DNA from: Pigmentibacter ruber | Lineage (GTDB): Bacteria; Bdellovibrionota_B; Oligoflexia; Silvanigrellales; Silvanigrellaceae | Length of the DNA: 64,000 nucleotides | Assembly: GCF_009792895.1 (NCBI RefSeq) | Contig: NZ_WSSC01000005.1 | Span: 124,001 to 188,000, forward strand | Direction of reading: 5' to 3' | Part shown: in pieces, positions 18,383 through 27,963 of the stretch | How the letters are laid out: every line of letters begins with the position of its first letter | Numbering within the stretch: position 1 is the stretch's first letter | Translations under genes and position numbers: made by a program | The notes under the pieces: model-generated | The model's database searches: none | Told to the model about the DNA's origin: nothing | What the model saw: only the letters and a program-made list of their open reading frames with translations

Positions 18383-21244
18383 TTATTTTGCCTCCAACCA
18401 GTTTTTTCCTGCTCCAATTTCAACAAGCATAGGCACCGAAAAGTTTACTGCCTTTTCCATAGCGAGTTCTACAATTTTTTTGACTTGACTAAATTCTTCG
18501 ACTGGTCCGTCTAGTACCAGTTCATCGTGCACTTGAATAACTACTTTTGTTTTTAAATTTGCTGATTTTAAATTTTTACTCACTGCGAGCATGCCCAGTT
18601 TCATTATGTCTGCTGCAGTTCCTTGAATAGGCGAATTGATAGCCATATTTTCTGCTAATTTTGCTTCTATAGGGTTGTTAGAAAGCATGGCGGGAATAGG
18701 ACGTACTCTGCCAAAATATGTTTTAACCATAGCATGGGCATGTGCTGAAGCTCTTTGATCGTCTAAATATTTTTTTACTCCTGAAAAATTTGTAAAATAT
18801 TTTTCAATAAAACTTTTTGCCTCGGCTAAAGTTATTTTTTGTTGCTTCGCTAAGCGTTGAGGTCCCATTCCATATATAATTCCAAAATTAATTGCTTTTG
18901 CACTGTTACGTTCTGCGTTTGTTACTTCTTCTGCAACTTTTCCAAGTATTTGTGCGGCAGTTTGCCGGTGGATATCTGCGCCAGAGTTAAAAGCAGCAAG
19001 CATATTTTTATCTTGGGATATGTGAGCTAAAACTCTGAGTTCTATTTGGGAATAATCTGCGGAGATAATATGATAATTACCTTTAGAGGCATTAAAAGCA
19101 GCACGGACTTTTTTACCCCAATCTGTTTTTACAGGGATATTTTGTAAATTAGGATCTGAACTAGATAAACGCCCTGTAGCTGTTCCTATCTGATTGAAAT
19201 GAGTATGAACCCTTCCTGTAGATGATTTTACCAACTTAGGTAACACTAGAATGTAAGTAGAAAGTAGTTTAGATAGTTCTCTATATTGCTGTACTTTTTC
19301 TACAACAGGATGTTCCTCAAACTGTTCTAAGACACTGGCATCAGTTTTGTAACCTTGTGTTGTACGTGCAAGTTTTCCTTTGTAACCAAGTTGTTCATGA
19401 ATTTTTAATTTTTCAAATAAAATATCTCCCAATTGTTTAGGACTAGATATTTTAAAAGTCTCACCAACAGTTTGATAAATATCTGATTCAAGTTTTAGAA
19501 GAGTTGTTTGTACTTCTGCAGTTAAACCACCTAGATATTCTGAGTTAATATGAACACCAGTTCTTTCCATTTCGCATAACAGAGATAAAATAGGCATTTC
19601 TAAATCATAAAAAAGTTTTTGCAAATCTAATTGCTGTTGTAAACGTTGATCATAATAATACCAAAGTCTAATAGTGGCGTCGACATCTTCACAAGCATAG
19701 GTTGCTAATTCTGATAAAGGAACAGCAAGCATTGAAGATCTACCTGTTTCTTTGCCAATTAAAGCAGAAGTTGGAATTTTTTGATAATTAAAATGTTTTA
19801 ATGTTAAAAAGTCTAAACTAAAACCACCTTCAGCAGGATTTGTTAACCAAGCAGCTACCATAGTGCAACAATTTATATTTTCACCACATTCCACACCAAC
19901 ATTTTTAAGCATGTGCATATCAAATTTTAAATTGTGTGCTACTAATAATGCTTTCCTTTTATTTAAGGCAGAATTCAATCCTTGCCAAACTTCTTTTTTG
20001 GAATAAGTAGGAAGATCTTTTTCTGCTGAAAGTAGTGTTCCACCTAATAAGTGCTCTTCATGAGCAGGTATATAATATGCTTGACCTGGTTCAAAACTAA
20101 TTGATACCCCTATTGGAACATCTTCAATAATATCAAGTCCTGTTGTTTCGGTATCAATAGCAACTACTTTTGTATTAGGATCAGAAATTTGTGCAAAAAT
20201 ATCAGCTAATTCTTGTTTTGTAAGAACTAATTTATAATTTTCTTTTTCCCATGGAATAGTTTCAATATGTTTAGATGTGATTTTTTGGTTTTTTGTTTTT
20301 TTAATTTCAGATTTTTTCTCTTCATTATTTTCTTTACTCTTTATTGTTTCTATGGATTGTGGTTTATCTCCATAAATAGATTTTAACAGAGTAATCATTC
20401 TGAGTGATTCAAGCAATTGCCTTGTTTCTTTATGATTCTTTAGTTCTGTAAATGTGTAGCGTAATGATAACTCAGAAACATTAAGAGGAATATCTGTTTT
20501 TATAGTAACAAGATATTTTGACAGAATAACCGCATCTTTTCCAGCTTCTAAAGCGCTTTTAGCGCGTTTATTTTGAATAGAGTCTATGTTTTTTAATAAA
20601 TTTTCTACCGATCCAAACTCAGCAATTAGTTTTGCTGCTGTTTTGTCACCAATTCCTTTTGCACCGGGAATATTATCAACCGTATCGCCAGTGAGCGCAA
20701 GAACTTCAATTACTTTTTCAGGAGGAACACCAAAGTAGTCAGTTACTTTTTCAGGTGTTATTATGTCGTATTCATCCCCTTTTTTAAGGGAAAACATTTG
20801 AATATTTTCATTAACAACCTGCATATAATCTTTATCAGAGGTAACAAGATAAACAGTGCCATAATGTTCGAAAAATTTTGCTAATGTTCCAGCTAAATCA
20901 TCAGCTTCAAACCCAGGTAAAGCAAATGTTGGAATATCTAAATCTTGTAATAATTTTTGAATTATTTTGATTTGTGGAATGATTTCTGGAGGAGTTTCTC
21001 CACGGTTAGCCTTATATAATGGAAAAACTTCGTGTCTAAATGTTTTTTCTTTTAAGTCCCAACAAACAGCAAAATGTGTAGGGTTTTGCTCACGAAAAAT
21101 TTTAATCATGACTTTTAGGAAACCATACACAGCACCAATTGGTGTCCCATCAGGAGCTGTTAGTCGTGAACCCATAGCATAAAAAGATCTAAAAAGTAAC
21201 GACATACCATCAATGATAAATAGGCGCTGTGTATTTAATTCCAT
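18383..21244 (-). CDS. polA: DNA polymerase I
   Basis: 953 residues with all three domains. The 5'-nuclease (about 1-290) includes DGMSLLFRSFYAM, GFEADDLAGTLA and VTSDKDYMQ. The 3'-5' exonuclease keeps its acidic motifs (VVAIDTETTG, LVAHNLKFDMHML, YACEDVDATIRL), so proofreading should be active. The polymerase has motif A DYSQIELRVLAH, motif B NSAKAINFGIIYGMG and motif C QVHDELVLDG. A lysine-rich linker (about 295-330) joins nuclease and exonuclease. The protein removes RNA primers and fills repair gaps. AAAGGA lies ahead of the ATG. It follows lysS by 41 nt and precedes tatC with no gap. Confidence 0.97.
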   Translation of the reverse strand: MELNTQRLFIIDGMSLLFRSFYAMGSRLTAPDGTPIGAVYGFLKVMIKIFREQNPTHFAVCWDLKEKTFRHEVFPLYKANRGETPPEIIPQIKIIQKLLQDLDIPTFALPGFEADDLAGTLAKFFEHYGTVYLVTSDKDYMQVVNENIQMFSLKKGDEYDIITPEKVTDYFGVPPEKVIEVLALTGDTVDNIPGAKGIGDKTAAKLIAEFGSVENLLKNIDSIQNKRAKSALEAGKDAVILSKYLVTIKTDIPLNVSELSLRYTFTELKNHKETRQLLESLRMITLLKSIYGDKPQSIETIKSKENNEEKKSEIKKTKNQKITSKHIETIPWEKENYKLVLTKQELADIFAQISDPNTKVVAIDTETTGLDIIEDVPIGVSISFEPGQAYYIPAHEEHLLGGTLLSAEKDLPTYSKKEVWQGLNSALNKRKALLVAHNLKFDMHMLKNVGVECGENINCCTMVAAWLTNPAEGGFSLDFLTLKHFNYQKIPTSALIGKETGRSSMLAVPLSELATYACEDVDATIRLWYYYDQRLQQQLDLQKLFYDLEMPILSLLCEMERTGVHINSEYLGGLTAEVQTTLLKLESDIYQTVGETFKISSPKQLGDILFEKLKIHEQLGYKGKLARTTQGYKTDASVLEQFEEHPVVEKVQQYRELSKLLSTYILVLPKLVKSSTGRVHTHFNQIGTATGRLSSSDPNLQNIPVKTDWGKKVRAAFNASKGNYHIISADYSQIELRVLAHISQDKNMLAAFNSGADIHRQTAAQILGKVAEEVTNAERNSAKAINFGIIYGMGPQRLAKQQKITLAEAKSFIEKYFTNFSGVKKYLDDQRASAHAHAMVKTYFGRVRPIPAMLSNNPIEAKLAENMAINSPIQGTAADIMKLGMLAVSKNLKSANLKTKVVIQVHDELVLDGPVEEFSQVKKIVELAMEKAVNFSVPMLVEIGAGKNWLEAK

Positions 21245-21285
21245 GTTAATCCTTTACCCGTTTCTCTGTTTTTATAAACAGCTGA

Positions 21286-22770
21286 CTAATTTTTTTCAAT
21301 ATTTTCTTCAGTTGTGTGGTGTTGAGGTCTTAACAATGGAAAGAGAATAGTATCTTTAATATTGTCACATCCGCATAAAATCATAGTTAATCTATCTATA
21401 CCTATACCTACGCCTGCTATAGGTGGAAATCCGTGTTCCATAGCGGTTAAGAATTCTTCATCAATTGGCATAGCTTCATCGTCACCATGTTCACGAGCTT
21501 GCATTTGTTCTTCAAAACGTTCACGTTGATCAATTGGATCTACTAATTCAGAATAAGCTTTTACAAGTTCAACTCCATTGACAAGAAATTGGAAGAAATC
21601 AACGTATTGAGGCTCTTTTGCATTTCTTCTAGCAAGTGGAGCCATTTCAACAGGATACTTAACTAAGAAGCAAGGCTGAATTAATTTAGGGCGGGATACT
21701 TTCTTGTATAAGGAGTCAACCATATTTGCCCAACCTAATGTTTCAATATCATCATCTAAACGGATATTTTTAGCTTTAATTTCTTTTTTTAATGTTTCTT
21801 TAGTATTAAATTTTTTAATATCTATACCACAATCTTTAAAAACAAGTTCAGCATATTCGTATACGGGCCAATCACCAGAAAAATCAATTTCATTTCCACT
21901 GAGTGTTACTTTAACTGTTCCGAAAATTTTATGAATTAAGTCACGCATCATGCCTTCAACAAATTTGCGCATTTTATCTGAATTCCAGTAAGATGCGTAA
22001 AATTCAAGCATGGTAAAATCTTGAAGGTGTGTTGCGGAAATACCTTCGTTGCGGAAGCTTCTTGCAAATTCAAACACTTTATCCATACCAGCGCCGATAC
22101 AGCGTTTTAAATATGTTTCGCATGCTATTCGCATAACGCATTCAATATCTAAAGCATTATGATGTGTATAAAATGGACGAGCTAAAGCTCCTGAAGGAGT
22201 TGTTTGTAAAATAGGAGTTTCAACTTCTAAATAACCATTATCTTCCAAATATCTGCGCAAGGATTTTACTATTTCAAAGCGTTTTTTAAAAACATCTCTA
22301 GATTCGGCGTTCATAATAATGTCAAGATATCTTTGTCTATAGCGAGTTTCTATGTCTTCAATCCCATGATACTTTTCAGGTAAAGTTCTTAGACATTTAT
22401 TTAGTAATTTCCATTGACCAACTCTTAATGTGAGTTCTCCAGTTTTTGTGATGAACATCTCTCCTTCAACACCGACAAAGTCTCCGATAGAAACATTTGC
22501 AGAAAAATCATCAAAAACACTTGGGTTGTCATCAGTTTTACGCACACAAATTTGTACTTTTCCTGAAAAATCATAGATATGTGCAAATATTATTTTACCC
22601 ATTGTCCGCATTCCAACGATACGTCCAGCGGTACTTACATTTTGTGTGCCTTCAGATAGTTTGCTAACTTCCTCTACAGTATGAGTTTTGTTATAAAAAT
22701 CAGCTAAATTCCCTTTTTCGCGCTGTTCTAAGAATTTGGTTTTTTTTAATTCAAAGATATTCTCTGACAT
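21286..22770 (-). CDS. lysS: lysyl-tRNA synthetase (class II)
   Basis: Charges tRNA-Lys. With the ATG at 22770 (MSENIFELKK) the protein has 494 residues, usual for the family. The N-terminal OB-fold contains GRIVGMRTMGKIIFAHIYD. The class II motifs follow: VETPILQTTPSGALARPF, RSFRNEGISATHLQDFTMLE (motif 2), and the late GVGIGIDRLTMILCG (motif 3). The open frame continues upstream into the znuB 3' end, but those extra residues do not look like LysRS. It begins 11 nt after znuB, placing a housekeeping gene behind a zinc uptake cluster. Confidence 0.96.
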   Translation of the reverse strand: MSENIFELKKTKFLEQREKGNLADFYNKTHTVEEVSKLSEGTQNVSTAGRIVGMRTMGKIIFAHIYDFSGKVQICVRKTDDNPSVFDDFSANVSIGDFVGVEGEMFITKTGELTLRVGQWKLLNKCLRTLPEKYHGIEDIETRYRQRYLDIIMNAESRDVFKKRFEIVKSLRRYLEDNGYLEVETPILQTTPSGALARPFYTHHNALDIECVMRIACETYLKRCIGAGMDKVFEFARSFRNEGISATHLQDFTMLEFYASYWNSDKMRKFVEGMMRDLIHKIFGTVKVTLSGNEIDFSGDWPVYEYAELVFKDCGIDIKKFNTKETLKKEIKAKNIRLDDDIETLGWANMVDSLYKKVSRPKLIQPCFLVKYPVEMAPLARRNAKEPQYVDFFQFLVNGVELVKAYSELVDPIDQRERFEEQMQAREHGDDEAMPIDEEFLTAMEHGFPPIAGVGIGIDRLTMILCGCDNIKDTILFPLLRPQHHTTEENIEKN

Positions 22771-22781
22771 AAAAGATTCCC

Positions 22782-23621
22782 TTATTTTTCCCGTATCTGT
22801 ACAGATAGCGTTTTGACAATAATTGAGAAAAATCCAAGTAATACAATGCTTGGACCAACAGGCCAATTAAAGCTGAAAGCAAGTAAAAAGCCCAGTATCC
22901 CTCCAATAAAGCTTAATAGAACAACAATTGGAGAAAAGACACTCTTAGGTTGATAAATAATTGTAGGTAGTGTTAGAAGTGAAGAAATCATTAATCCACC
23001 GACAGCAAATAATCCAGATAATATGGCTGCTGTCATTAGAACGGGAAATAATTTTTCCAGAAGTTTTACTTTGAAACCTGCAATTTCAGCAAACTCAGGG
23101 TCTGAAAGCCAAGCGTCCCAATGTTTTCTTAATATTATTATAGAAATTAATACGAACCCTAAAGTAATAGCTAATACGAATACATCAAGCCAAGTAAGGG
23201 TAAGTACATCTCCAAATAAAATACTTTCAGGATCGATTCTGGTATCTTTTGCATTAGAAATTGCAATAACCCCCATTGCAAAAAAAGAAGTTAAACAAAT
23301 AACTGCAGAAGCATCAGGTGGTATTTTTAACGTTTTTAAAATCCATTCAGATAAAAAGGTCCCTATTAAAGCTGTAGCGATGGATCCTATTAATATACAT
23401 CCCCAAAAAGGTAGAAGTGTAATTTTTGCAAGGACAATTCCAATTATAACTCCGGGGAAAACCAAGTGTGAAAGTGTATCTCCTAAGTAAGCTCTTTGCT
23501 TTAACACAACAACTGGACTTAACGTTCCACACATAATTGTTATTAAAATTATTGCAATGAACGCTATTTGCGCAAACTCAAAATTAAAAATTTGAAAAAA
23601 AGAGAGAAATTCTTGGAGCAT
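22782..23621 (-). CDS. znuB: zinc ABC transporter permease (ZnuB family)
   Basis: ABC-3 type membrane permease of about 279 residues with seven to eight hydrophobic segments. Diagnostic parts are RAYLGDTLSHLVFPGVIIG, ILFGDVLTLTW, and GLFAVGGLMISSLLTLPTI near the end. It forms the membrane channel for the ZnuA-type binding protein and the ATPase beside it. I choose the ATG at 23621 because GAGG lies 9 nt upstream; the frame could reach a TTG seven codons earlier. Manganese- and zinc-type permeases are close, so the metal is inferred from the His-rich ZnuA and the Zrg/Zur genes next to it. Confidence 0.9.
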   Translation of the reverse strand: MLQEFLSFFQIFNFEFAQIAFIAIILITIMCGTLSPVVVLKQRAYLGDTLSHLVFPGVIIGIVLAKITLLPFWGCILIGSIATALIGTFLSEWILKTLKIPPDASAVICLTSFFAMGVIAISNAKDTRIDPESILFGDVLTLTWLDVFVLAITLGFVLISIIILRKHWDAWLSDPEFAEIAGFKVKLLEKLFPVLMTAAILSGLFAVGGLMISSLLTLPTIIYQPKSVFSPIVVLLSFIGGILGFLLAFSFNWPVGPSIVLLGFFSIIVKTLSVQIREK

Positions 23622-23674
23622 GCAAAACGACCTCAGTTGCAATGATTTAAAGGCAGAAAATTTCTAAACACAAA

Positions 23675-24346
23675 TTACATAATTATTGAAGAAATTTCTT
23701 GGTCATGCTTTCGCGTAAATTTTATTTTTTTTGTGATATATTGATTGAAATTTTCAAGATGGTGGTCAACAATAAAAACGCAAACTTTATGTTCTTGAGT
23801 TAAGGTTTCCAGAGTCTCAATAAGTTGTTGTTGGCAACAGGAATCTAAACTAGCTAGTGGTTCATCTAAAAATAGCATTTTGGGTTTTGAAAGAACTGCA
23901 CGAATAATCATTGCACGAGTTTTTTGTCCTCCGCTTAATTCATGAAAACTTCGCGCACCATAACCGTCAAGTTGCCATTCATTTAATAAAGAATTAATTT
24001 CAGAAATATCTTGATCTTTAAAAGTGAAGTTAGGTCCTTTTCCTTGTTTTATAAAATCGTAAACACTGATATGGAAATACCGATTTACCGTATGAAATTG
24101 AGGGACGTAAGCTATACCTTGAGAGATATTGTGTTCTGTTGGAATAGGAGCATCGTTTAGTAGGACTGTACCACTGATAGGTTTAATCAGGCCAAGCCAC
24201 GTTTTTAGCAAGGTAGATTTTCCACAACCATTTTGCCCAATAATAGCAAATATCCCTGGTGTTGTAATTTCACCTGAAAAGGGATTCGTTAAAGGTTTTT
24301 TGTTGGGGTATCCTACAACCAATTGCTGCCAACTTAAGTAACTCAT
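23675..24346 (-). CDS. znuC: zinc ABC transporter ATP-binding protein (ZnuC family)
   Basis: 223-residue ABC ATPase: Walker A IGQNGCGKSTLL (about 36-47), Q-loop YVPQFHTVNRYF, signature LSGGQKTRA, Walker B PKMLFLDEPLASLD and the switch His in IVDHHLENF. The subfamily pattern is that of metal-ion (zinc or manganese) importers. It sits between the permease and the ZnuA-type binding protein genes, completing the transporter. Confidence 0.92.
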   Translation of the reverse strand: MSYLSWQQLVVGYPNKKPLTNPFSGEITTPGIFAIIGQNGCGKSTLLKTWLGLIKPISGTVLLNDAPIPTEHNISQGIAYVPQFHTVNRYFHISVYDFIKQGKGPNFTFKDQDISEINSLLNEWQLDGYGARSFHELSGGQKTRAMIIRAVLSKPKMLFLDEPLASLDSCCQQQLIETLETLTQEHKVCVFIVDHHLENFNQYITKKIKFTRKHDQEISSIIM

Positions 24347-24369
24347 TCATACATCTTCCATAAAAGTAA

Positions 24370-25341
24370 TTATTCTTTTAAGGCTTCAAGAATAGTTTTC
24401 ACATTTGCTTTCCACATATCAACAGCGGTCTCGGCTCCTGAACCTTTAGCTCCAAGAGAGTCGCTATAGAGGGTACCACCTATCTTTACACCAGTTTCTT
24501 TCGAAACGGTTTTTATATTACGCATATTTCCTGTTGTTTCAAGAAATACAGCAGGTATATTTTCTTCCTTGATTTCAGTAATAATTTCTTTCAAACGTGC
24601 TGCAGTTGGCGACGATTCATCAGATAAGCCAACAATGCTTTTAATTTTAAAACCAAATTCATCAGCAAAATATCCCAGTGCATCGTGGTTGGTTGCAAAT
24701 TTTCTTTTTTGAGGTGGAATATTATCAATTTGCTTTTTTAAATCTTTAACTTCGGAATCTATTTTAAGAATATAGTTTTTAAGGCAAAGATCAATATTTT
24801 TCGCCTCTGTTGGGAGTTGTTTTTTGAGCTCAAGCGCAATTTTATGAGCTACAATCTTAGTGCGTGCCGGAGATTGCCAGATATGTGGATCATATTCTAA
24901 TTGATTATGTTCATGATGATCATGGTGCGCTGCATGATCGTGGTGGTCATCATGATGATGATCGTGCTTCGTATTGTTATTTGCGCCTATTTTTTTTAAA
25001 TCCATACCATCAGTAACAACAAGCCAGTTTTGGTTGTTATTTTTTTTAATTTTGTTAGCCCAAGGTTCGAATTCTGCTCCAATTAAAATCACTAAATTTG
25101 CTTTTTCAATACTAATTCTTTCTTTCTTTGTCATATGAAAATGGTGTGGATCACTACCTAATGGAATGAGAGTGTCTACATTTAAAGTTTTTATGTTGCA
25201 AGTTGTATTTGCTAAGATATCTGTTAAATACGGAATAGATGTTACTATATTTATTTTTTTATTATCTGATTGTGCAAACACAGGGGATAATATTTGATTA
25301 AATAAAAAGGTAGCTATTAATTTATTTTTTGTAAAAATCAT
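24370..25341 (-). CDS. znuA: zinc-binding periplasmic protein ZnuA
   Basis: 323-residue cluster A-I metal-binding protein with a signal peptide (hydrophobic start ending VFAQ). Metal-ligand regions include GSDPHHFHMTKKE, the DPHIWQSP segment and ATNHDALGYFADEF. Between residues 125 and 150 is a histidine/aspartate-rich loop (DHHHDDHHDH and more), the hallmark of zinc-specific ZnuA proteins, thought to capture or sense zinc. Its ATG overlaps the preceding permease stop by 4 nt, so the Zrg-like and Znu genes form one operon. Confidence 0.95.
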   Translation of the reverse strand: MIFTKNKLIATFLFNQILSPVFAQSDNKKINIVTSIPYLTDILANTTCNIKTLNVDTLIPLGSDPHHFHMTKKERISIEKANLVILIGAEFEPWANKIKKNNNQNWLVVTDGMDLKKIGANNNTKHDHHHDDHHDHAAHHDHHEHNQLEYDPHIWQSPARTKIVAHKIALELKKQLPTEAKNIDLCLKNYILKIDSEVKDLKKQIDNIPPQKRKFATNHDALGYFADEFGFKIKSIVGLSDESSPTAARLKEIITEIKEENIPAVFLETTGNMRNIKTVSKETGVKIGGTLYSDSLGAKGSGAETAVDMWKANVKTILEALKE

Positions 25342-26597
25342 ATTTTAATACTCAATCCATCGGTTAAAGAATTTCTATAAGCTTTTAAAGCGGGTATTAT
25401 TCCTATTAAACAAGCAAAAGAAATAATAATTAATATATAAATGTAATCAAAATTTTGCAATCCATTTTGGCTTATAAGAATACCAAATTTATTTAAGATA
25501 AAAGGTTTTAGAAAATACAAACTAATATAGCTAACAAATATTCCTAATATACAACCAAAAAAGCAGATAATAAATGATTCCATAACTAAGAGAGCAACAA
25601 TAGCTATATAAGATGTTCCAATTGATCTTAAAATAGCAATTTCTCTTCTTCTGCTTTCAAGCGAAGTATAAATTGAAATCATCATACCAAGTATGCCTAT
25701 CAAAATGACAAATATCAAAATTATTTGAAATGCTGATTCTGCATAAGATATTGTTTCCCAAAATTGACTCAAGATGCTACCTGGAATAGCTGCTAATAAG
25801 GGTTCTTTTTTAAAATCATTAATTGAACGCATTAAAGAAAGAGTATTTATTCTATTATCTGCTCTTAAAAGCATAGAAGTAATTTGAGTGACTTGAATGT
25901 CTTCTTTCTTAATTGCTTCCTTTGTATTTTTTTGGTGTGAAGGAATACCATCTTTCCAATCAATATGAATTGCTTCCATACCTTCAAGGGTAATATACAA
26001 TGCTCTATCAATAGGAGTATTTGTTTCTTTAATGATCCCTGTAATGATAAATGGACTATCGTCATGTTTAAAAATACTTTGCTCAGTAATTCCATGCGCT
26101 AATGTAACTTTATCGCCAACTTTTAATTTTTCTACTTCTGCTACTCGTGATCCAATAACGGTATCATAAATATTTTTAGGAATACTTCCTGAAACTAGCT
26201 CAATTTTTTTATCACCAAGATAATGATAGTGATTATAAAAATTTTCATTTGTAGCTATAACTCTAAATCCATGAAAACTATCACCTAAAGAAAATGGTAT
26301 AGTCCATTCAACATTTGGCATATTTTTTATAGATTCATAAGATTGCCAAGATATATTATTAGTTGCACTTCCTAAATGAAATATAGTATAAAGTAACAAT
26401 TGAAGCCCACTTCCTCGAGCGCCTATAATAAGATCTGCTTGGCTTACTGTGTTTGAAAAGCTTTGTTTAGTTCCATCTCTTATAACATTTACGGCTAAAA
26501 ATAATGTTACGCTTAAAGCTATAGATGCTATTGAAAGAATAAAAGGAGTTTTTCTATTCAATAATGATTTTATAGCTACATTAAAAAGAGTTATCAT
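25338..26597 (-). CDS. FtsX/MacB-type ABC permease of the Zrg-like zinc system
   Basis: 419 residues with an N-terminal membrane helix, a large periplasmic domain (about 45-275) containing ARGSGLQLLLYTIFHLGS, and three C-terminal helices with SLESRRREIAILRSIGTSY, the family signature of FtsX-type (LolC/MacB-like) permeases. Such proteins move or act on periplasmic clients rather than import small ligands. With the DUF2796 protein and the LolD-like ATPase it matches the layout of the zinc-regulated zrgABC genes of Vibrio cholerae. It overlaps both neighbours by 4 nt. Confidence 0.85.
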   Translation of the reverse strand: MITLFNVAIKSLLNRKTPFILSIASIALSVTLFLAVNVIRDGTKQSFSNTVSQADLIIGARGSGLQLLLYTIFHLGSATNNISWQSYESIKNMPNVEWTIPFSLGDSFHGFRVIATNENFYNHYHYLGDKKIELVSGSIPKNIYDTVIGSRVAEVEKLKVGDKVTLAHGITEQSIFKHDDSPFIITGIIKETNTPIDRALYITLEGMEAIHIDWKDGIPSHQKNTKEAIKKEDIQVTQITSMLLRADNRINTLSLMRSINDFKKEPLLAAIPGSILSQFWETISYAESAFQIILIFVILIGILGMMISIYTSLESRRREIAILRSIGTSYIAIVALLVMESFIICFFGCILGIFVSYISLYFLKPFILNKFGILISQNGLQNFDYIYILIIISFACLIGIIPALKAYRNSLTDGLSIKI

Positions 26598-27277
26598 ATT
26601 TTTACCTTATTTAATTCAGGTAGATTTATTTGTTTACTAAAAAGTTTTTTTAAATTAATATCATGGCTTACGAAGATTAATGAACTATTTTGAGTATTAC
26701 ATTGTTCAAATAAATGTTGAATAAATAATTCTCTGTTCTCTTCATCCAAAGAACTCGTCGGCTCATCTGCTATAATGATTTTAGGATCACCTAATAATGC
26801 TCTAGCAGCAGCAACTCTCTGTTGTTGACCAATTGAAATTTCAGTTGCTTTTTTAGAAAGAATTTGAGCAATATTTAAATTTTTTGCTATTTCAATACAT
26901 TTCTCTTTTATCTCTGAAAGTGTTTTATTTTTTCTGCGTAAAGGATTTAATTTACAAGGTAATAATATATTTTCTAATACAGTTAAATAAGGTATTAAAT
27001 TAAAAAGTTGAAATATATATCCCATTTCAGTTCCACGTATTTGATCACGCAAAGAAGGTTTTAAACCAACAAATTCATGATTGAGAACTTTCACAGAACC
27101 TTCATTTGCTGCTAAAATACCTGTTAAAATACTTAGTAAAGTAGTTTTCCCACAACCGCTTGGACCGTATAGAAATATTTTATCTTTCTCAAAAATTTCA
27201 AGTTTAGGAATATCTAATACTTTTTGATTTTTATGATATGAAAATAATAAATTATTTATATCAATTATATTTTTCAT
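26594..27277 (-). CDS. LolD/MacB-type ABC ATPase of the Zrg-like zinc system
   Basis: 227-residue ABC ATPase with Walker A YGPSGCGKTTLLSIL (about 34-48), Q-loop GYIFQLFNLIPYLTV, signature ISIGQQQRVAAARAL and Walker B PKIIIADEPTSSLD. The FQ-F-NLIPYLTV Q-loop and short length are typical of ATPases paired with FtsX-fold permeases, here the next gene. It overlaps the DUF2796 gene and the permease by 4 nt each, so the three are translationally coupled. Confidence 0.9.
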   Translation of the reverse strand: MKNIIDINNLLFSYHKNQKVLDIPKLEIFEKDKIFLYGPSGCGKTTLLSILTGILAANEGSVKVLNHEFVGLKPSLRDQIRGTEMGYIFQLFNLIPYLTVLENILLPCKLNPLRRKNKTLSEIKEKCIEIAKNLNIAQILSKKATEISIGQQQRVAAARALLGDPKIIIADEPTSSLDEENRELFIQHLFEQCNTQNSSLIFVSHDINLKKLFSKQINLPELNKVKI

Positions 27278-27840
27278 AACTCTAAAAAGCCTTTCTCATT
27301 TTTTAAGTGTAATGAGAATTGTTTTTCATTTGATAATCCTTCAATAAACATGCTTTCTATTTTAGGAAAGAACTTTTTTAGAGCAAAAGATAATTTAGAC
27401 TTACTTAAAGGTTTTTCACATTTAGCAATAATTTCAGCTTTAAAATCCCCATGTTGAGCAGAATGTTTTTTATTTTTAGTTGATTTTAAAGTTTTTTGAT
27501 CATCAGAATTATCTTCTTCATCTTCAGTTGCAAAAGGGTCAATCTTTATAATTTGGAAGTTACATTTGAGTCTGTCTTCTAAAATAACGATTTTATTAAT
27601 ATTATTTTCAAACTTTTGTTTGCTTTCTGCAACTAATTTTTTTTCTTTTGCATTCTTTGCTTCATGTTCAAAACCGTACATACTAGCGGCTGGGATCTCA
27701 AAGTTGAATTTTGCTTGATTACCATCAATGGCAACATCAATATTAGCTGTTCCATGATTATGCGCTTTATAGGCATGGGCATTAAGGAAAAATACGGTTG
27801 ATAACAAGAAGGTCATTGAATGCTGCGAGAAATTTTTCAT
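27274..27840 (-). CDS. ZrgA-like DUF2796 periplasmic zinc protein
   Basis: 188 residues with a signal peptide ending in NAHAYKAHNHGTANIDVAID, the characteristic start of DUF2796 proteins (His-x-His-Gly-x-Ala), followed by FNFEIPAASMYGFEHEAKN. A central Lys/Asp/Glu/His stretch (about 105-135) divides the two halves. In Vibrio cholerae the related ZrgA is needed for zinc uptake together with an ABC pair. It is the first gene of a long minus-strand operon, with GGGAG before the ATG and a palindromic operator just upstream. Confidence 0.88.
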   Translation of the reverse strand: MKNFSQHSMTFLLSTVFFLNAHAYKAHNHGTANIDVAIDGNQAKFNFEIPAASMYGFEHEAKNAKEKKLVAESKQKFENNINKIVILEDRLKCNFQIIKIDPFATEDEEDNSDDQKTLKSTKNKKHSAQHGDFKAEIIAKCEKPLSKSKLSFALKKFFPKIESMFIEGLSNEKQFSLHLKNEKGFLEL

Positions 27841-27910
27841 ATATGACTCCCTCAGTAAAAATAGAACTCTTTATAAGTAGAAGAGTTTGATGTCACGAAG
27901 TCTTGCATAT

Positions 27911-27927
27911 TTGCAAAAATTTTGCAA
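27911..27927. promoter_or_regulatory. candidate Zur operator (17-bp palindrome)
   Basis: TTGCAAAAATTTTGCAA is a perfect palindrome about a central base, and the flanks extend it (CATA on the left, TATG on the right with one offset base). It lies in the 123-bp gap between the zinc operon and the divergent Fur-family gene, so one dimer site could control both. Assignment to Zur is inference from location; the sequence is not the textbook enterobacterial Zur box. Confidence 0.6.
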
Positions 27928-27963
27928 TATGTCAGACAAGCAAGTCTTTGATAAGGAAGGCCA

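Noticed and set aside
21250-21285. CTGTTT-ATAA-AAACAG hairpin between lysS and polA as a terminator
   Set aside because: The stem is only 6 bp, AT-rich and lacks a following T-run on the transcribed strand.
22771-22866. N-terminal extension of lysS reaching into znuB
   Set aside because: The 32 extra residues do not resemble lysyl-tRNA synthetases and the internal ATG at 22770 gives a normal protein.
24890-24975. Repeated CATGATGATCATGGTG-like units that look like a tandem repeat
   Set aside because: They are codons of the His/Asp-rich metal loop of ZnuA, not an independent repeat or CRISPR-like array.
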